Assembly (NCBI GenBank): GCA_963402885.1
Contig: OY727097.1
Span: 18,042,001-18,106,000, forward strand
Reading direction: 5' to 3'
DNA length: 64,000 bases
Origin: Antedon bifida
Taxonomy: Eukaryota; Echinodermata; Crinoidea; Comatulida; Antedonidae
The notes below the pieces were generated by a model. The model saw nothing but the letters and a program-made list of their open reading frames with translations, searched no databases and was not told the origin of the DNA. Positions 24,130-36,600 of this stretch are shown here, in pieces. A program made the translations under genes and the position numbers. The stretch's first letter is position 1. Every line of letters begins with the position of its first letter.

Positions 24130-24800
24130 TATCATTATTGATATAAATCGACTTTTAAAAGTGAAATAACCCTAATATTTGTAGATAAATATAAAGTGAA
24201 CACGTACATATGTTGATGAGTATATTGATATAAATCGACATTTAAAAGTGAAATAACACTATTGATTGTACATGAATAAGACGTGAATTGCGCGTACCGT
24301 ACTTATCTTGATGAGTATATTGATATAAATCTAAAAGGAAATAACAAGTGAAGAAAACAGTGAAATAACACTAATAATAAAAGTAAAATAACACTAATGA
24401 CTGTAGATGATATGACATTTATGTTGATGTATATATTTTTGTTTTTAAATTTTATTTTTATTTTATATGAACACTATTTAATGAGGGTGATCTATCCAGC
24501 ATAAGCTGATCATTAGGGACCCTCAAACAATACAAACAATAAATAAATAAATTTACTATAAAAATACAAAATTAACATTATAATATGCACACGTACATGT
24601 TGATGGATATTGATATAAATAGACTTTTAAAAGTACAGTAATAAAAACTTATATTTGTAAATGAATATGACATGGACACGTTGCAATAAATACTATCGTT
24701 ATATCGTATACATGTTGATGAGTATTGATATATATCGATAACACTAAAATGTATAGATGGATATGGCCTCAACAATGTATCTGTATATTGATAGACAAGA
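24130..24800. repeat. Diverged tandem repeat, interrupted by a LINE-like tail
   Basis: The words TGTTGATGAGTATATTGATA, ATAAATCGAC and TTTTAAAAGTGAAATAACA recur at roughly 90-150-bp intervals. At about 24465-24555 the array is interrupted by sequence with TGATCTATCCAGC and GATCATTAGGGACCCTC, ending in (AATA)n, which looks like a CR1-type LINE 3' tail. Confidence 0.6.
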
Positions 24801-25149
24801 ATTGTGTTTGATTCTAATAGTATTCTACTAATAATCTTGGTTTGTGAAGGAGGCATGCAAAATCCAAACGCATAGCAAGGGGAGGGGTTGGAGTTTCGAA
24901 CAAACCCCCCTGTCCCCGTCCTACGTTTTTGTGTACTTTTTAGTGGCGCGCAAACGCGACTCTACAGCTCACTATGTCGGTCGGTTGGTCGGTCGGTAAA
25001 CACTAACTCAAATTTGAGCACGCGACTGCAGCCATGTTATGGCCTTGTTAAACAAGAAATCAACAGTGAAAGTATATGTAAATAAGTATGCTTTAATAGA
25101 ATTTGTTTGTTTTTTTCATTTAATAAAAAGTATTAACGTTTACCTTATT

Positions 25150-25650
25150 CTTTATCTGTGCTTAATTATACACAAATGACTATAGTTAAAAACAGTATCG
25201 TACATTAATGTTATTTGCTGTTTATTCGAAGTTTATCCTATTCTTTACACTGTGCTCAAGTATACCAAAATGACTATAGTTGAGAACAGTGTTAAACTGG
25301 ATCGTACATTAATGTTATTTGTTGAATATTGTTAAGTTTATTCTATTCTTTATGATCGCACACAATGTTATTTGTATATTGTTAAGTTCACCCTATTCTT
25401 TATCACTGTGCTCAAGTATAGCCTACCAAAATGACTATAGTTGAGAACAGTGTTAAACTGGATCGTACAATAATGTTATTTGTTGAATATTGTTAAGTTT
25501 ATTCTATTCTTTATGATCGCACACAATGTTATTTGTATATTGTTAAGTTCACCCTATTCTTTATCACTTTGCTCAAGTATACCAAAATGACTATAGTTGA
25601 GAACAGTGTTAAACGGGATCGTACATTTATGTTATTTGTTGTACAGTATA
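25150..25650. repeat. Tandem repeat, about 185-bp unit
   Basis: Three to four units share CAAAATGACTATAGTTGAGA, ACAGTGTTAAACTGGATCGT and GTTATTTGTATATTGTTAAG. Two internal units are almost identical over more than 150 bp. No coding capacity is evident. Confidence 0.85.
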
Positions 25651-25924
25651 TTGAGTTTAACCTTTGCTTTACTGTGCTTTGATTTGCTGAGCAAGTTTGG
25701 CTGCCCCGCCCCCATATTCTGCCTACTAATTAGGATTCCCCAGCTTAGTACCCACAATCCACGTTATACGGAAGTCATAGTCTTGTGAAATACAGACACA
25801 ACACTTTTATCGTAATATATGAGGTATATTCAGAGCGTCATTCTGACGACTGGAGCATTCTCTACTTCCCTACGCCATTTATGCCTTTATTAACTTCAAT
25901 AATAGAAATAATACTACGGTAACT

Positions 25925-26425
25925 GCTCAAGTGGACCCAATTTAGCACCAGGGGAGCACAGTGATATAAAATAAAAATAAAGTCACGTTTAAGATTCAAT
26001 ATTTTCGTATTAATACACTGTGCTCAAGGGGACCAAATTTGGCGCCAGTGGAGCACAGTGATATAAAATAGAAATAAAGTCACTTAATTTTAATATCTTT
26101 TAGTATGTTAATACACTGTGCTCAAGTGTACCCAATTTTGCGTCAATGGAGCACAGTGATATAAAATAGAAATAAAGTCACTTAAGTTTCAATATCTTTT
26201 CGTATGTTAATACACTGTACTCAAATGGACCTAATTTGAAGTCACTTAAGTTTCAATATCTTTTCGTATGTTAATACACTGTGCTCAAGCGGAGCACAGT
26301 GATATAAAATAGAAATAAGTCACTGAATGTTAATATCTTTTCGTATGTTAATACACTGTGCCCGAGTGGACCCAATTAAGTTTAATATATTTTCGTATGT
26401 TAATACATTGTGCTCCAGTGGATCC
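25925..26425. repeat. Subterminal tandem repeat, left arm
   Basis: About five units of 85-115 bp with GTGCTCAAGTGGACCCAATT, TGGCGCCAGTGGAGCACAGT, GATATAAAATAGAAATAAAG and CAATATCTTTTCGTATGTTA. Unit-to-unit deletions are common. The flanking GTGCTC / GAGCAC words make each unit partly self-complementary. Confidence 0.85.
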
Positions 26426-27517
26426 AATTTGGCGCCAGTGGTGGAGCACAGCGAAATAGTCACATACAAAAACATCCAGAAAAAATACTTCTGGAATTCA
26501 AGAATATTTCAAACTTGGTATATATGTTCAATGTCGGTTACTCCATCCGTAATGCAAAAGAAAAATTTGTTTCAAGCCATATCAGTGATTTTAATAACTT
26601 GCGTTTGTCTAAGATAAATACTTATTTAGTGTCCCCGGAAAGTGCACCTATTGATTCATTGAAATATGAAATTAAATATGAAGTCTCCAGTACTAGCCCA
26701 CCATGGTTGGAAAATAGAACCCAGAATTGCACTTATACTTATACTTATTACTATACATAATCACCTATGATATTTATGATATTTGTTAAAAATTCAACTA
26801 TCCAGATGCGACTTCAAAATTTTAGGTGGAGTTTTCTACTTTAAAAACTCGACTTCGTATATGCCTAAGGCCTAGCCCGGCGGCGGAATTAGTCTAAGCT
26901 TTGAAATCGGTCTGGAAATCGGCATCTTTGCAAATGTTCTATATTTGATCTTATTTCACTCTCCATTAACCCCATACAAAAATCATCGGAGACAAACTTT
27001 CTGTTTAAAACGTGTTTATTCTACCATAAACGTTTATTCATAACATATTACAATACAATATCTTGCATGAATCGGACATTTCGCTACCAATGTAGCAACA
27101 TTGATTAACAAAATCAAAAATCAACAGTGTGGCGTGTTGACCGCGAATTACTAACAATACCATCTTTCCCACTACACCTGCACAAACTCATTTGCATAAC
27201 AACGAACGGCATATCAAACTACGGTGAGACATACATATACGTAACGAAGATAATTAATTTCTTTTTTTACATTAAAATTGAGGGCGCTAAACATTAAGTT
27301 TACGAGATCAAATACATGTAGCGAAAGCCAAAAAAAAGAGTAAAAAATGTGCTCTCCCTGCCTCAGCACAAGGCCCTGCCACAGCCTTGGGGTCGTTTCC
27401 ACCACATCATCACCAGATGCATTGCTAGTGCCTTCTCAAGATGTGTGGTGGAAAGGGGGACGTATAATTCTGTGAACCCCAAACACAGTTGGTCACAGTT
27501 AGTAACTCTATTCCACC

Positions 27518-27589
27518 GACCAGCGTGGGAATCGAACCCACGACATACGTGTTGTCAACACGACGCTCAGTCGCATGAGCTAACTGGTC
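27518..27589 (-). tRNA. tRNA-Val(GAC)-like cloverleaf, copy 1
   Basis: A full 72-nt cloverleaf: acceptor GACCAGT/GCTGGTC, D stem GCTC/GAGC, loop TTGACAA with anticodon GAC, T stem GTGGG/CCCAC with TTCGATT loop. Only the first anticodon-stem pair (T-T) is wrong. It lies in a repeated arm, and GAC is not a usual animal valine anticodon, so a tRNA-derived repeat module is more likely than a housekeeping tRNA. CCA is not encoded. Confidence 0.6.
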
Positions 27590-27693
27590 ATTTTGGTTTT
27601 AACAAGGTTAATATGATATTTATGACGTAATGATGAATTACGTAATACACGTATAAATAGACTATTATCAACTGTTCGGTCGTGTACTACTTT

Positions 27694-27757
27694 ATGGCGT
27701 AACGGGTAATGCTCAGGTTTGAGTGCTCTCAGTATTGGGTTCGAACCTCTACGGATA
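27694..27757 (+). tRNA. Second tRNA-like module of the inverted-repeat element
   Basis: TGGCGTAACGGGTAATGC (A-box-like) and GGGTTCGAACC (B box) at tRNA spacing. Minus-strand copies occur at about 28966-29028, 29219-29280, 31477-31538 and 31728-31789, each next to a poly-A or poly-T tract and the word TGTTTAGGCCTGACA. This arrangement looks like a tRNA-derived SINE that was multiplied with the arms. Confidence 0.45.
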
Positions 27758-28282
27758 TTGTTTTTGAAATTGAGATATTTTGAGGGTTGTAACTGTCAGG
27801 CCTAAACAAGTGGACCTTTTTTAAAATCAGAAACAAAGTTGCATGGCATTATTTTTCATTGATTCATCATTCATTTCATATAAATAGACTATTATCAGCT
27901 CTTCAGCAATGTACAGATTTGGACTTGGATTTGGAGAAACTAGGACTGAGGGACTAAAGAAACATCACCTAAAATGTCTCTAAAAAGCGAGCGGACATTT
28001 CATCCTTTCCTCCTTACCATGGGAAACAAAAGTGCGATATCTTCACACGTGTTTTCGCTCTTTAAACAAACGTCCGCGCCACTTAGAAGTGGTAATGGTT
28101 CAAATTCAGTTTCAAATTTATTTTTCCTATTTCAAAACATTAGATAACTGTCTGATGAGCCACTGTCAATAGAAAATGCAAAAAAAAAAAACAACAATTA
28201 ATTGTAATTTTATTTCGATTTGGGATTTTATTAATATTGTTCTATATAAGTATCATAAAAAGTGTTTTAAAATAAATTCGAC

Positions 28283-28515
28283 AATATGTCCTATGTCGAC
28301 GAAATAGTTATCGGCGAAATGTCTTGTCGGCCAGTTGTCTGTCGTCCAATTGTCTGTCGACGAAATAGTTGTCGGCAAAATGTCTTGTCGGCGAATTGTC
28401 CTGTCGGCGAAATGTCCAGTCGGCGAAATGTCCTGTCGGCGGAATGTCCTGTCGACCAAATATCCTGTCGACTAAATGTCCGGTCGGCTAAATGTCTTTC
28501 GGCTAAATGTCCTAG
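28283..28515. repeat. Minisatellite, ~17-bp unit GTCGGCGAAATGTCCT
   Basis: About a dozen tandem variants of TGTCGGCGAAATGTCC (also GTCGACCAAAT, GTCGGCTAAATG). Because the unit has few stops, long frames are open on both strands (for example TFRRQDISPTGHFADRT); these are repeat artefacts, not proteins. Confidence 0.92.
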
Positions 28516-29384
28516 TACCATTTTCGGGGACCTTGCAGCTCTATTTTAAACAGTTTGGTATGCCGTCGTGGTTGTTAAGCAAATGAGTGAGTGTATTATG
28601 GGGAAGATAATATGTTAGTCATTCGCGGTCAACACGCCACACTGTTATATGTTGATGCTGTTTACATTAGAAGATTGTTCAAATCATGTAAATAAAACAT
28701 TTTCCGGGCGGGAACCCAGCAGCTCTCGAAAAGAACTCAAGGTGGAAAAGAAGCCCACCCATGAGTACTGAAAATGAAGGAGCACGTGGACTTCTTTTCG
28801 AGGCTTTATGGCAGTCTAATTAATAAAAAATAATGCCATGCAATTTTGTTTCTGATTTTAAAAAAGCTCCACTTGTTTAGGCCTGACATTTACAACCCTC
28901 AAAATATCTCACTTTCAAAAACAATATTTATTTTCAATTAAAAAAAAAAATAAAATACAAATATCCGTAGAGGTTCGAACCCAATGCTGAGAGCACTCAA
29001 ACCTGAGCATTACCCGTTACGCCACACATCAGTACATTGCTGAGGAGCTGATAATAGTCTAATTATATGAAATGAATGATGAATCAATGAAAAATAATGC
29101 CATGCAACTTTGTTTCTGATTTTAAAAAAGGTCCACTTGTTTAGGCCTGACATTTACAACCCTCAAAATATCTCACTTTCGAAAACAATTTTTATTTTCA
29201 ATTAAAAAAAAATATATATCCGTAGAGGTTCGAACCCAATACTGAGAGCACTGAAACCTGAGCATTACCCGTTACGCCATAAAGTAGTACACGACCGAAC
29301 AGTTGATAATAGTCTATTTATACGTGTATTACGTAATTCATCATTACGTCATAAATATCATATTAACCTTGTTAAAACCATAAT

Positions 29385-29456
29385 GACCAGTTAGCTCAGG
29401 CGACTGAGCGTCGTGTTGACAACACGTATGTCGTGGGTTCGATTCCCACGCTGGTC
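29385..29456 (+). tRNA. tRNA-Val(GAC)-like cloverleaf, copy 2
   Basis: Same 72-nt cloverleaf as the copy at 27518, differing at one base in the D loop; anticodon GAC and B box GGTTCGATTCC intact. It belongs to the internal direct copy of the right arm. Confidence 0.6.
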
Positions 29457-29863
29457 GGTGGAATAGAGTTAAAGGTATGCGACCAACTGTGTTTGGGGTT
29501 CACAGAATTATACGTCCCCCTTTCCACCACACATCTTGAGAAGGCACTAGCAATGCATCTGGTGATGATGTGGTGGAAACGACCCCAAGGCTGTGGCAGG
29601 GCCTTAGTGCTGAGGCAGGGAGAGCACATTTTTTACTCTTTTTTTTTGGCTTTCGCTACATGTATTTGATCTCGTAAATTTTATGTTTAGCACCCTCAAT
29701 TTTAATGTAAAAAAGAAATTAATTTTCTTCGTTACGTGTTTAGAAGAGAATGTGTGTCTCAACGTAGTTTGATATTCCGTTCGTTGTTATGCAAATGAGT
29801 TTGTGCAGGTGTAGTGGGAAAGATGGTATTATTCATGCAAGATATTGTATTGTAATATGTTAC

Positions 29864-30388
29864 CGATTTTAAAAAACGAAGTCTGTCTTATCGTGGAGCA
29901 ATTATATGGAATAGTCTCAATGTTGATACCCTTCCAAATTCAGTTAAGTTGTTTAAAACGTATCTGAAAAATGCATTGTAAAACATAATGGTATGGTAAT
30001 CTACGATGGTGTACATCCAACTTTTAAAATGGCTAAATATCATGTAAAATGTGTGTTTTATCACTATTATTTTAAGGTAAATGAAATCAAAAAGATTTAT
30101 TATGTATTACAGTAGAATCCCCATAAATTATACACTTCGATAAGGGTTCCCGTTTACACGGGAAGTACCGGTATGGTGTACCCTAAATAGAGGTGTCAGA
30201 TGAAGGGGATTCTGCTGTAATTTTGTTTCTTTTCAATTTCAATTTTTTCGTTTCTTTCGTATTTATATGGTGTTGGTTTTTTTTTGTAATACAGTATCAC
30301 GAACTTGTGTAAAAACAATCAATGTTGATTGAACGAGTTGTGCTGTACATCAGTCTCGTGTCTAAATAAAGTTTATATATATATATAT
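29864..30388 (+). mobile_element. LINE 3'-end insertion with empty-site reference
   Basis: The sequence around 32430 reads GTAATATGTTATGAATAAACG without interruption. The sister copy has 525 extra bases between GTAATATGTTA and TGAATAAACG. The insert starts with a reading frame KKRSLSYRGAIIWNSL ... SVKLFKTYLKNAL ending in TAA at 29981, typical of LINE ORF2 termini. It ends in a (TA)n tract, so it is a 5'-truncated retrotransposon insertion. A small MITE sits inside it. Confidence 0.75.
30110..30217. mobile_element. 108-bp MITE with TA target duplication
   Basis: Inverted ends CAGTAGAATCCCC and GGGGATTCTGCTG, flanked on both sides by TA. Ends and target site fit a pogo/Tc1-mariner-type MITE. 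It lies within the 3' part of the LINE insertion. Confidence 0.75.
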
Positions 30389-31893
30389 ATGAATAAACGT
30401 TTATGATAGTTGGTGTGTATGGCCGCACCGTCCCAGAATAAACATGTTTTAAACAGATAGTTTGTCTCCGATGATTTTTGTATGGGGTTAATGGAGATTG
30501 AAATAAGATCAAATATAGAACATTTGCAAAGATGCCGATTTTCAGACCGATTTCAAAGCTTAGACTAATTCCGCCGCCGGGCTAGGCCTTAGGCATATAC
30601 GAAGTCGAGTTTTTAAAATAGAAAACTCCACCTAAAATTTTGAAGTCGCATCTGGATAGTTGAATTTTTAACAAATATCATAAGTATCATAGGTGATTAT
30701 GTATAGTAATAAGTATAAGTATAAGTGTAATTCTGGGCTCTATTTTCATTATTAGCTCTGCCCCAACCATGGTGGGCTAGTACTGGAGACTTAATATTTA
30801 ATTTCATATTTCAATGAATAGGTGCACTTTCCGCAGACAAGCTCTATTGTCCTGGTGAGTCTTATATAGTTTGTTTCACATAATTTCAAATCATGTAAAG
30901 TGCCATTTTTCGGGCGGGAATCTATGTAGCTCTATTTTTCAAAATTGTCTTTGCTCAGCCCCAAGCATGGTGGGGTACTGAAGATTCTTATGCATGTTGT
31001 TTGAAAAAATAATAGATGTCATTTTCGGGGACCTTGCAGCTCTATTTTCAACAGTTTGGTATGCCGTCGTGGTTGTTATGCAAATGAGTTTGTGCACGTG
31101 TATTATGGGGAACATAATATGTTAGTCATTCGCGGTCAACACGCCACACTGTTAAATTTTGATGCTGTTAATCTTTACATTAGAAGATTGTTCAAATCAT
31201 GTAAATAAAACATTTTCCGGGCGGGAACCCAGCAGCTCTCGAAAAGAACTCAAGGTGGAAAAGAAGCCCACCCATGAGTACTAAAAATGAAGGAGCACAT
31301 GGGCTTCTTTTCAAGGCTTTATGGCAGTCTATTTAATGAAAAATAATGCCATGCAATTTTGTTTCTGATTTTAAAAAAGCTCCACTTGTTTAGGCCTGAC
31401 ATTTACAACCTTCAAAATATCTCACTTTCAAAAACAATATTTATTTTGAATTAAAAAAAAAAAAAATACAAATATCCGTAGAGGTTCGAACCCAATGCTG
31501 AGAGCACTCAAACCTGAGCATTACCCGTTACTCCACAGATCAGTACATTGCTGAAGAGCTGATAATAGTCTATTTATATGAAATGAATGATGAATCAATG
31601 AAAAATAATGCCATGCAACTTTGTTTCTGATTTTAAAAAAGGTCCACTTGTTTAGGCCTGACATTTACAACCTTCAAAATATCTCACTTTCAAAACAATA
31701 TTTATTTTCAATTAAAAAAAAAAAATATCCGTAGAGGTTCGAACCCAATACTGAGAGCACTGAAACCTGAGCATTACCCGTTACGCCATAAAGTAGTACA
31801 CGACCGAACAGTTGATAATAGTCTATTTATACGTGTATTACGTAATTCATCATTACGTCATAAATATCATATTAACCTTGTTAAAACCAAAAT

Positions 31894-31956
31894 GACCAGG
31901 CGACTGAGCGTCGTGTTGGCAACACGTATGTCGTGGGTTCGATTCCCACGCTGGTT
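31894..31956 (+). pseudogene. tRNA-Val-like copy 3, D-arm deleted
   Basis: Lacks nine bases of the D arm (deletion between two CAG words) and has GGC in place of GAC in the anticodon loop; the acceptor 3' side is also changed to CTGGTT. The A box is destroyed, so it is unlikely to be transcribed by pol III. Confidence 0.7.
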
Positions 31957-33069
31957 GGTGGAATAGAGTTAAAGGTATGCGACCAACTGTGTTTGGGGTT
32001 CACAGAATTATACGTCCCCCTTTCCACCACACATCTTGAGAAGGCACTAGCAATGCATCTGGTGATGATGTGGTGGAAACGACCCCAAGGCTGTGGCAGG
32101 GCCTTAGTGCTGAGGCAGGGAGAGCACATTTTTTTTGGCTTTCGCTACATGTATTTGATCTCGTAAATTTTATGTTTAGTGCCCTCAATTTTAATGTAAA
32201 AAAGAAATTAATTATCTTCGTTCCGTGTTTAGAAGAGAATGTATGTCTCACCGTAGTTTGGTATGCCGTTCGTTGTTATGCAAATGAGTTTGTGCAGGTG
32301 TAGTGAGAAAGATGGTGTTGCTAGTAATTCGCGGTCAACACGCCCTCACTGTTGAATTTTGATTTTGCTAATCAATGTTGCTACATTGGTAGCGAAATGT
32401 CCAATTCATGCAAGATATTGTATTGTAATATGTTATGAATAAACGTTTATGGTAGTTGGTGTGTCCCAGAATAAACACGTTTTAAACAGATAGTTTGTCT
32501 CCGATGATATTTGTATGGGATTAATGGAGAGTGAAATAAGATCAAATATAGAACATTTGCAAAGATGCCGATTTCCAGACCGATTTCGAAGCTTAGACTA
32601 ATTCCGCCGCCGGGCTAGGCCTTAGGCATATACGAAGTCGAGGTTTTTAAAGTAGAAAACTCCACCTAAAATTTTGAAGTCGCGTCTGGATAGTTGAATT
32701 TTTAACAAATATCATAAATATCATAGGTGATTATGTATAGTATAATAAGTATAAGTATAAGTGCAATTCTGGGCTCTATTTTCATTATTAGCTCTGCCCC
32801 AACCATGGTGGGCTAGTACTGGAGACTTCATATTTAATTTCATATTTCAATGAATCGATAGGTGCACTTTCCGGGGAAACTAAATAAGTATTTATCTTAG
32901 ACAAACGCAAGTAATTAAAATCACTGATATGGCTTGAAACAAATTTTTCTTTTGCATTACGTATTATATGGAGTAACCGACATTGAACATATATACCAAG
33001 TTTGAAATATTCTTGAATTCCAGAAGTATTTTTTCTGGATGTTTTTGTATGTGACTATTTCGCTGTGCT

Positions 33070-33500
33070 CCACCACTGGCGCCAAATTGGATCTACTGGA
33101 GCACAATGTATTAACATACGAAAATATATTGAAACTTAATTGGGTCCACTCGGGCACAGTGTATTAACATACGAAAAGATATTGAAACTTAAGTGACTTC
33201 AAATTAGTTCCACTTGAGCACAGTGTATTAACATACGAAAAGATTTATTTCTATTTTATATCACTGTGCTCCACTGGCGCCAAATTGGGTCCACTTGAGC
33301 ACAGTGTATTAACATACTAAAAGATATTAAAATTAAGTGACTTTATTTCTATTTTATATCACTGTGCTCCCCTGGTGCCAAATTGTGTCCACTTGAGCAC
33401 AGTGTTTTAACATACGAAAAGATATTATAATTTAGTGACTTTATTTCTATTTTATATCTGTGCTACCCTGGTGCTAAATTGGGTCCACTTGAGCAGTTAC
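33070..33500. repeat. Subterminal tandem repeat, right arm
   Basis: The inverted counterpart of the array at 25925, about four to five units with TGGCGCCAAATTGGGTCCAC and TTGAGCACAGTGTATTAACA. Its unit number and internal deletions differ from the left arm, so the arms have drifted separately. Confidence 0.85.
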
Positions 33501-33694
33501 CGTAGTATTATTTCTATTATTGAAGTTGATAAAGGCATAAATGGCGCTCCGTAGGGAAGTAGAGAATGCTCCAGTCGTCAGAATGACGCTCTGAATATAC
33601 CTCAATATAATTGTAAATAACTAAAATGAGTGAATGTATGCAAGTGTTCATAAATGTCACTACTGTTTAGTATTAATACAATTTGGATTAGAAC

Positions 33695-36600
33695 GGGTGT
33701 GTCGAAAGCGAAGACCTCGAAAGCGAAGATCGAAGACCGAAGACCTCGAAAGCGAAGACCTACGAAATGGTAGTGTGCACAAAATCCGACCAAAATCGTG
33801 ATAACACCTTGAATTTACAGATCCTGAAAAAAAATTTCGATTTTAATCGTTATATTTATATCAAAAATCATGACTTTATCTATGAACAAGCTCACGCGTT
33901 TTCGCCAATGGAGTTAATATGTGATATGGTTTTACGAACAAACACATCGCGCTATTTGCAAGGCGACGGACGCACAAGAAGTACATCGTACAGAGCATTG
34001 AATTGAATGCAATATTAAGTCACTTGTTCCGATAACTTTGTAGCACACGTCGCCTACAATTTAAAACCATAGCCAATTGTATAGAAAAGTATAGAAAAGT
34101 AAAGGATGGCTATAGGCTTATTTAGGCTTATTTTAGAGCCTATATAAAAAGTGTCCGTATTTTGATTTTACACTTAAAATGTTACGTGTGAATACAACTT
34201 ACAGAGATCTTTTTTGCATTTAAATATGTTGCTATGTGTTTTTTATCTACAATATTTGCCTATTTCTATTGTTTATTATCTAAATGTATGAATAAATACA
34301 ACAAGATATTCATTTTCCTGTATTGTATTTAAACTTTTACATTTTCCCCATTGTAGCAAAGATCTTATATATCTTAGTATATAAGATCTTTGATTCATAT
34401 TGTATACTATTGCTATTTTACTTAATCGCCAGTTTCAAAATGTTTTCTAATGTAGGCCTATTCATAATAGACAAATAATATATCAGTATCAGAATATTTA
34501 GTGTGGTTGGAGAAGCGACAGTACAGTACTATGTAAAGAAAAATGTAAAAAGGAAAATAAATATTTCACCACTAAACAAAAAAAAATCTGCCGCAACGTT
34601 CACGCGCGCAACAGAAAATCTATCTATCCACCTTCTATCTATTTTGCATCCCCTCTTACGATCGTATGATGAACGTAATAAAGCAGAAACGGTGTTGAAC
34701 ACATCGGTTCCCACTTGTGATGACACGCAAGGTTATTTCCTTACGGCGCACTTTGCTTCGATCTGAAAACCAATTTCAGCTCTTAAAATATTTCCCGGGC
34801 CAATGACAGTTCGTCCCAAGAGCTTACCGTGAACTAACGGAACTTTATTTTATATCTTTGTATTGTCAAAGTCAAAAATATAGATAGACATCACCCTCTG
34901 AAAATTTTGCTTGATCGTTAACCCGTTATAATAGTATGATTCTGTTAGATTTGTTTGTGTAGTGTCAATTCTATATTAAATGGTCATTATACACAACCGG
35001 TAACCTGTTTCTTTAATTTTTTAAAATTTATATTTTCTTTTGTTAATGGAGACTCATGGCAGGGATGCAAACATTTAGAAGCGGGACGTCGACAATCGGG
35101 AGACTGTTGAATAGTCGTCTCATCCACAAGCCTGTGAGATAGAAGGTTGGGGGTTAGAGTGGTTAAGCCCGATAAACATTCACCATCACTTAATAAAGAT
35201 TTATAGAGAGTATCTCTTTTTGTATTCACCACGGGCAATGCTTGAAAACTTATTCTTATTCGATGATGAGGACAATTGTGGTTGGCGGAACTGGGACTTC
35301 ATTAAACATGTCTTTTGACAGTGTCGGTAAACGTAATACCGATTTGAATAAACACCCGTTTTAATCTTGAAAAATATATTAAACGTGAACACACTATCGT
35401 CACTAATCACATTGCAACCGTAACAAAATCGGCAACTTTATTTTGGAACGAATATTTTGTATTTCAATCTTTGATTTGAATGGCTTTTGTCTTTGTGAAC
35501 GTTGACATAATGGCTTAATTAAATGTTATTCGGAATTATGGAAGCTGTGAAACTGATGATATGTCGCAGGAAACGATCGATTTATAACCAAAATTTGCAG
35601 AACGCGGATGCCATCGTTCGTTCTTTTTAGCTTTTTGTCAAATCATAATTTGAATATATTCTGTCAAATTTTGCCCGGGAAATATTTTAAGAGCTGGAAT
35701 TAGTTTCCAGATCGACGCAAAGTGCAAACTTGCGTGTCATCACAAGTGGGAACCGACGTGTTCAACACCGTTTCTGCTTTACGTTCATCATGATTCTCAT
35801 CGTAAGAGGGAATGCAAAATAGATAGAAGAGTATTTTCTTAACCTTATGTTGCGCGCGTCAATACGATACGTTGCGGCAGGATGTTTTCGTTTAGTAGTT
35901 CATACGTTGGTTAATGAAATATTTATTTTACGTTTTACATTTTTTTTCTTTACATAGTACTGTCGCTTCACCAACCACACTAACCGATACTGATAATATT
36001 ATTTGTCCATTATGAATACATTAGAAAAAACATTTTTAAACTGGCGAATAATTAAATCAGTAATACTGACTACAATGGGGAAAATGTAAAAGTTTTAAAT
36101 ACTATACAGGATAACTAAAGGAAAATAAATATATTATTGTATTTATTCATACATTTAGACAATAGGCAAATATTATAGATAATAAACATACATCAACATA
36201 ATAATATTTAAATGCCAAAAAAAATGGATCTCCAAGTTGTATTCATGCGTATAACATTTTTAAAAACAAGTGTAAAATCTATGATACGGACACTTTTTAT
36301 AGGCTTATAGGCTCTAAAATAAGCCTAAATAGGCCTATCGCCATCCTTTACTTCTTACAATTTACTTACTGTAGTTTATTTCTATACTTTTATACAATTG
36401 GCTATGGTTTAAAATTGTAGGCGACGTGTGCTACAAAGTTATCGGAACAAGTGACTTAATATTGCATTCAATTCAATGCTCTGTGCGATGTCCTTCTTGT
36501 GCGTCCGTCGCCTTGCAAATAGCGTGATGTGTTTGTTCGTAAATCCCATATTAACTCCATATTGGCGAAAACAAGTGAGCTTGTTCATATATAAAGTCAT

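Larger units (their letters stand above)
25820..33604. mobile_element. Large element with ~2.1-kb inverted terminal arms (foldback-like)
   Basis: The left arm (25820-27915) is the inverted complement of the right arm (31544-33604), beginning TGAGGTATATTCAGAGCG on each side. Both termini are flanked by ATATA, a weak possible 5-bp target duplication. Each arm carries subterminal tandem repeats, the word GGCGGCGGAATTAG and two tRNA-like modules. The 3.6-kb centre holds a further direct copy of most of the right arm, a minisatellite and a LINE insertion. I see no transposase. The design recalls foldback/TU-type elements described from sea urchins and Drosophila; that assignment is inference. Confidence 0.75.

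Noticed and set aside
28283-28549. Open frames of 68-87 codons on both strands
   Set aside because: They follow the 17-bp minisatellite; sequence repeats with the unit and is open in several frames at once.
29396-32303. Frames containing PQPWGRFHHIITRCIASAFS on both strands
   Set aside because: Translations of the tRNA-like module and its flank, which is repeated in inverted arms; not a protein family.
25814-33610. Firm target duplication ATATA around the inverted-repeat composite
   Set aside because: Five bases of alternating AT in AT-rich DNA are weak evidence; reported as possible only.
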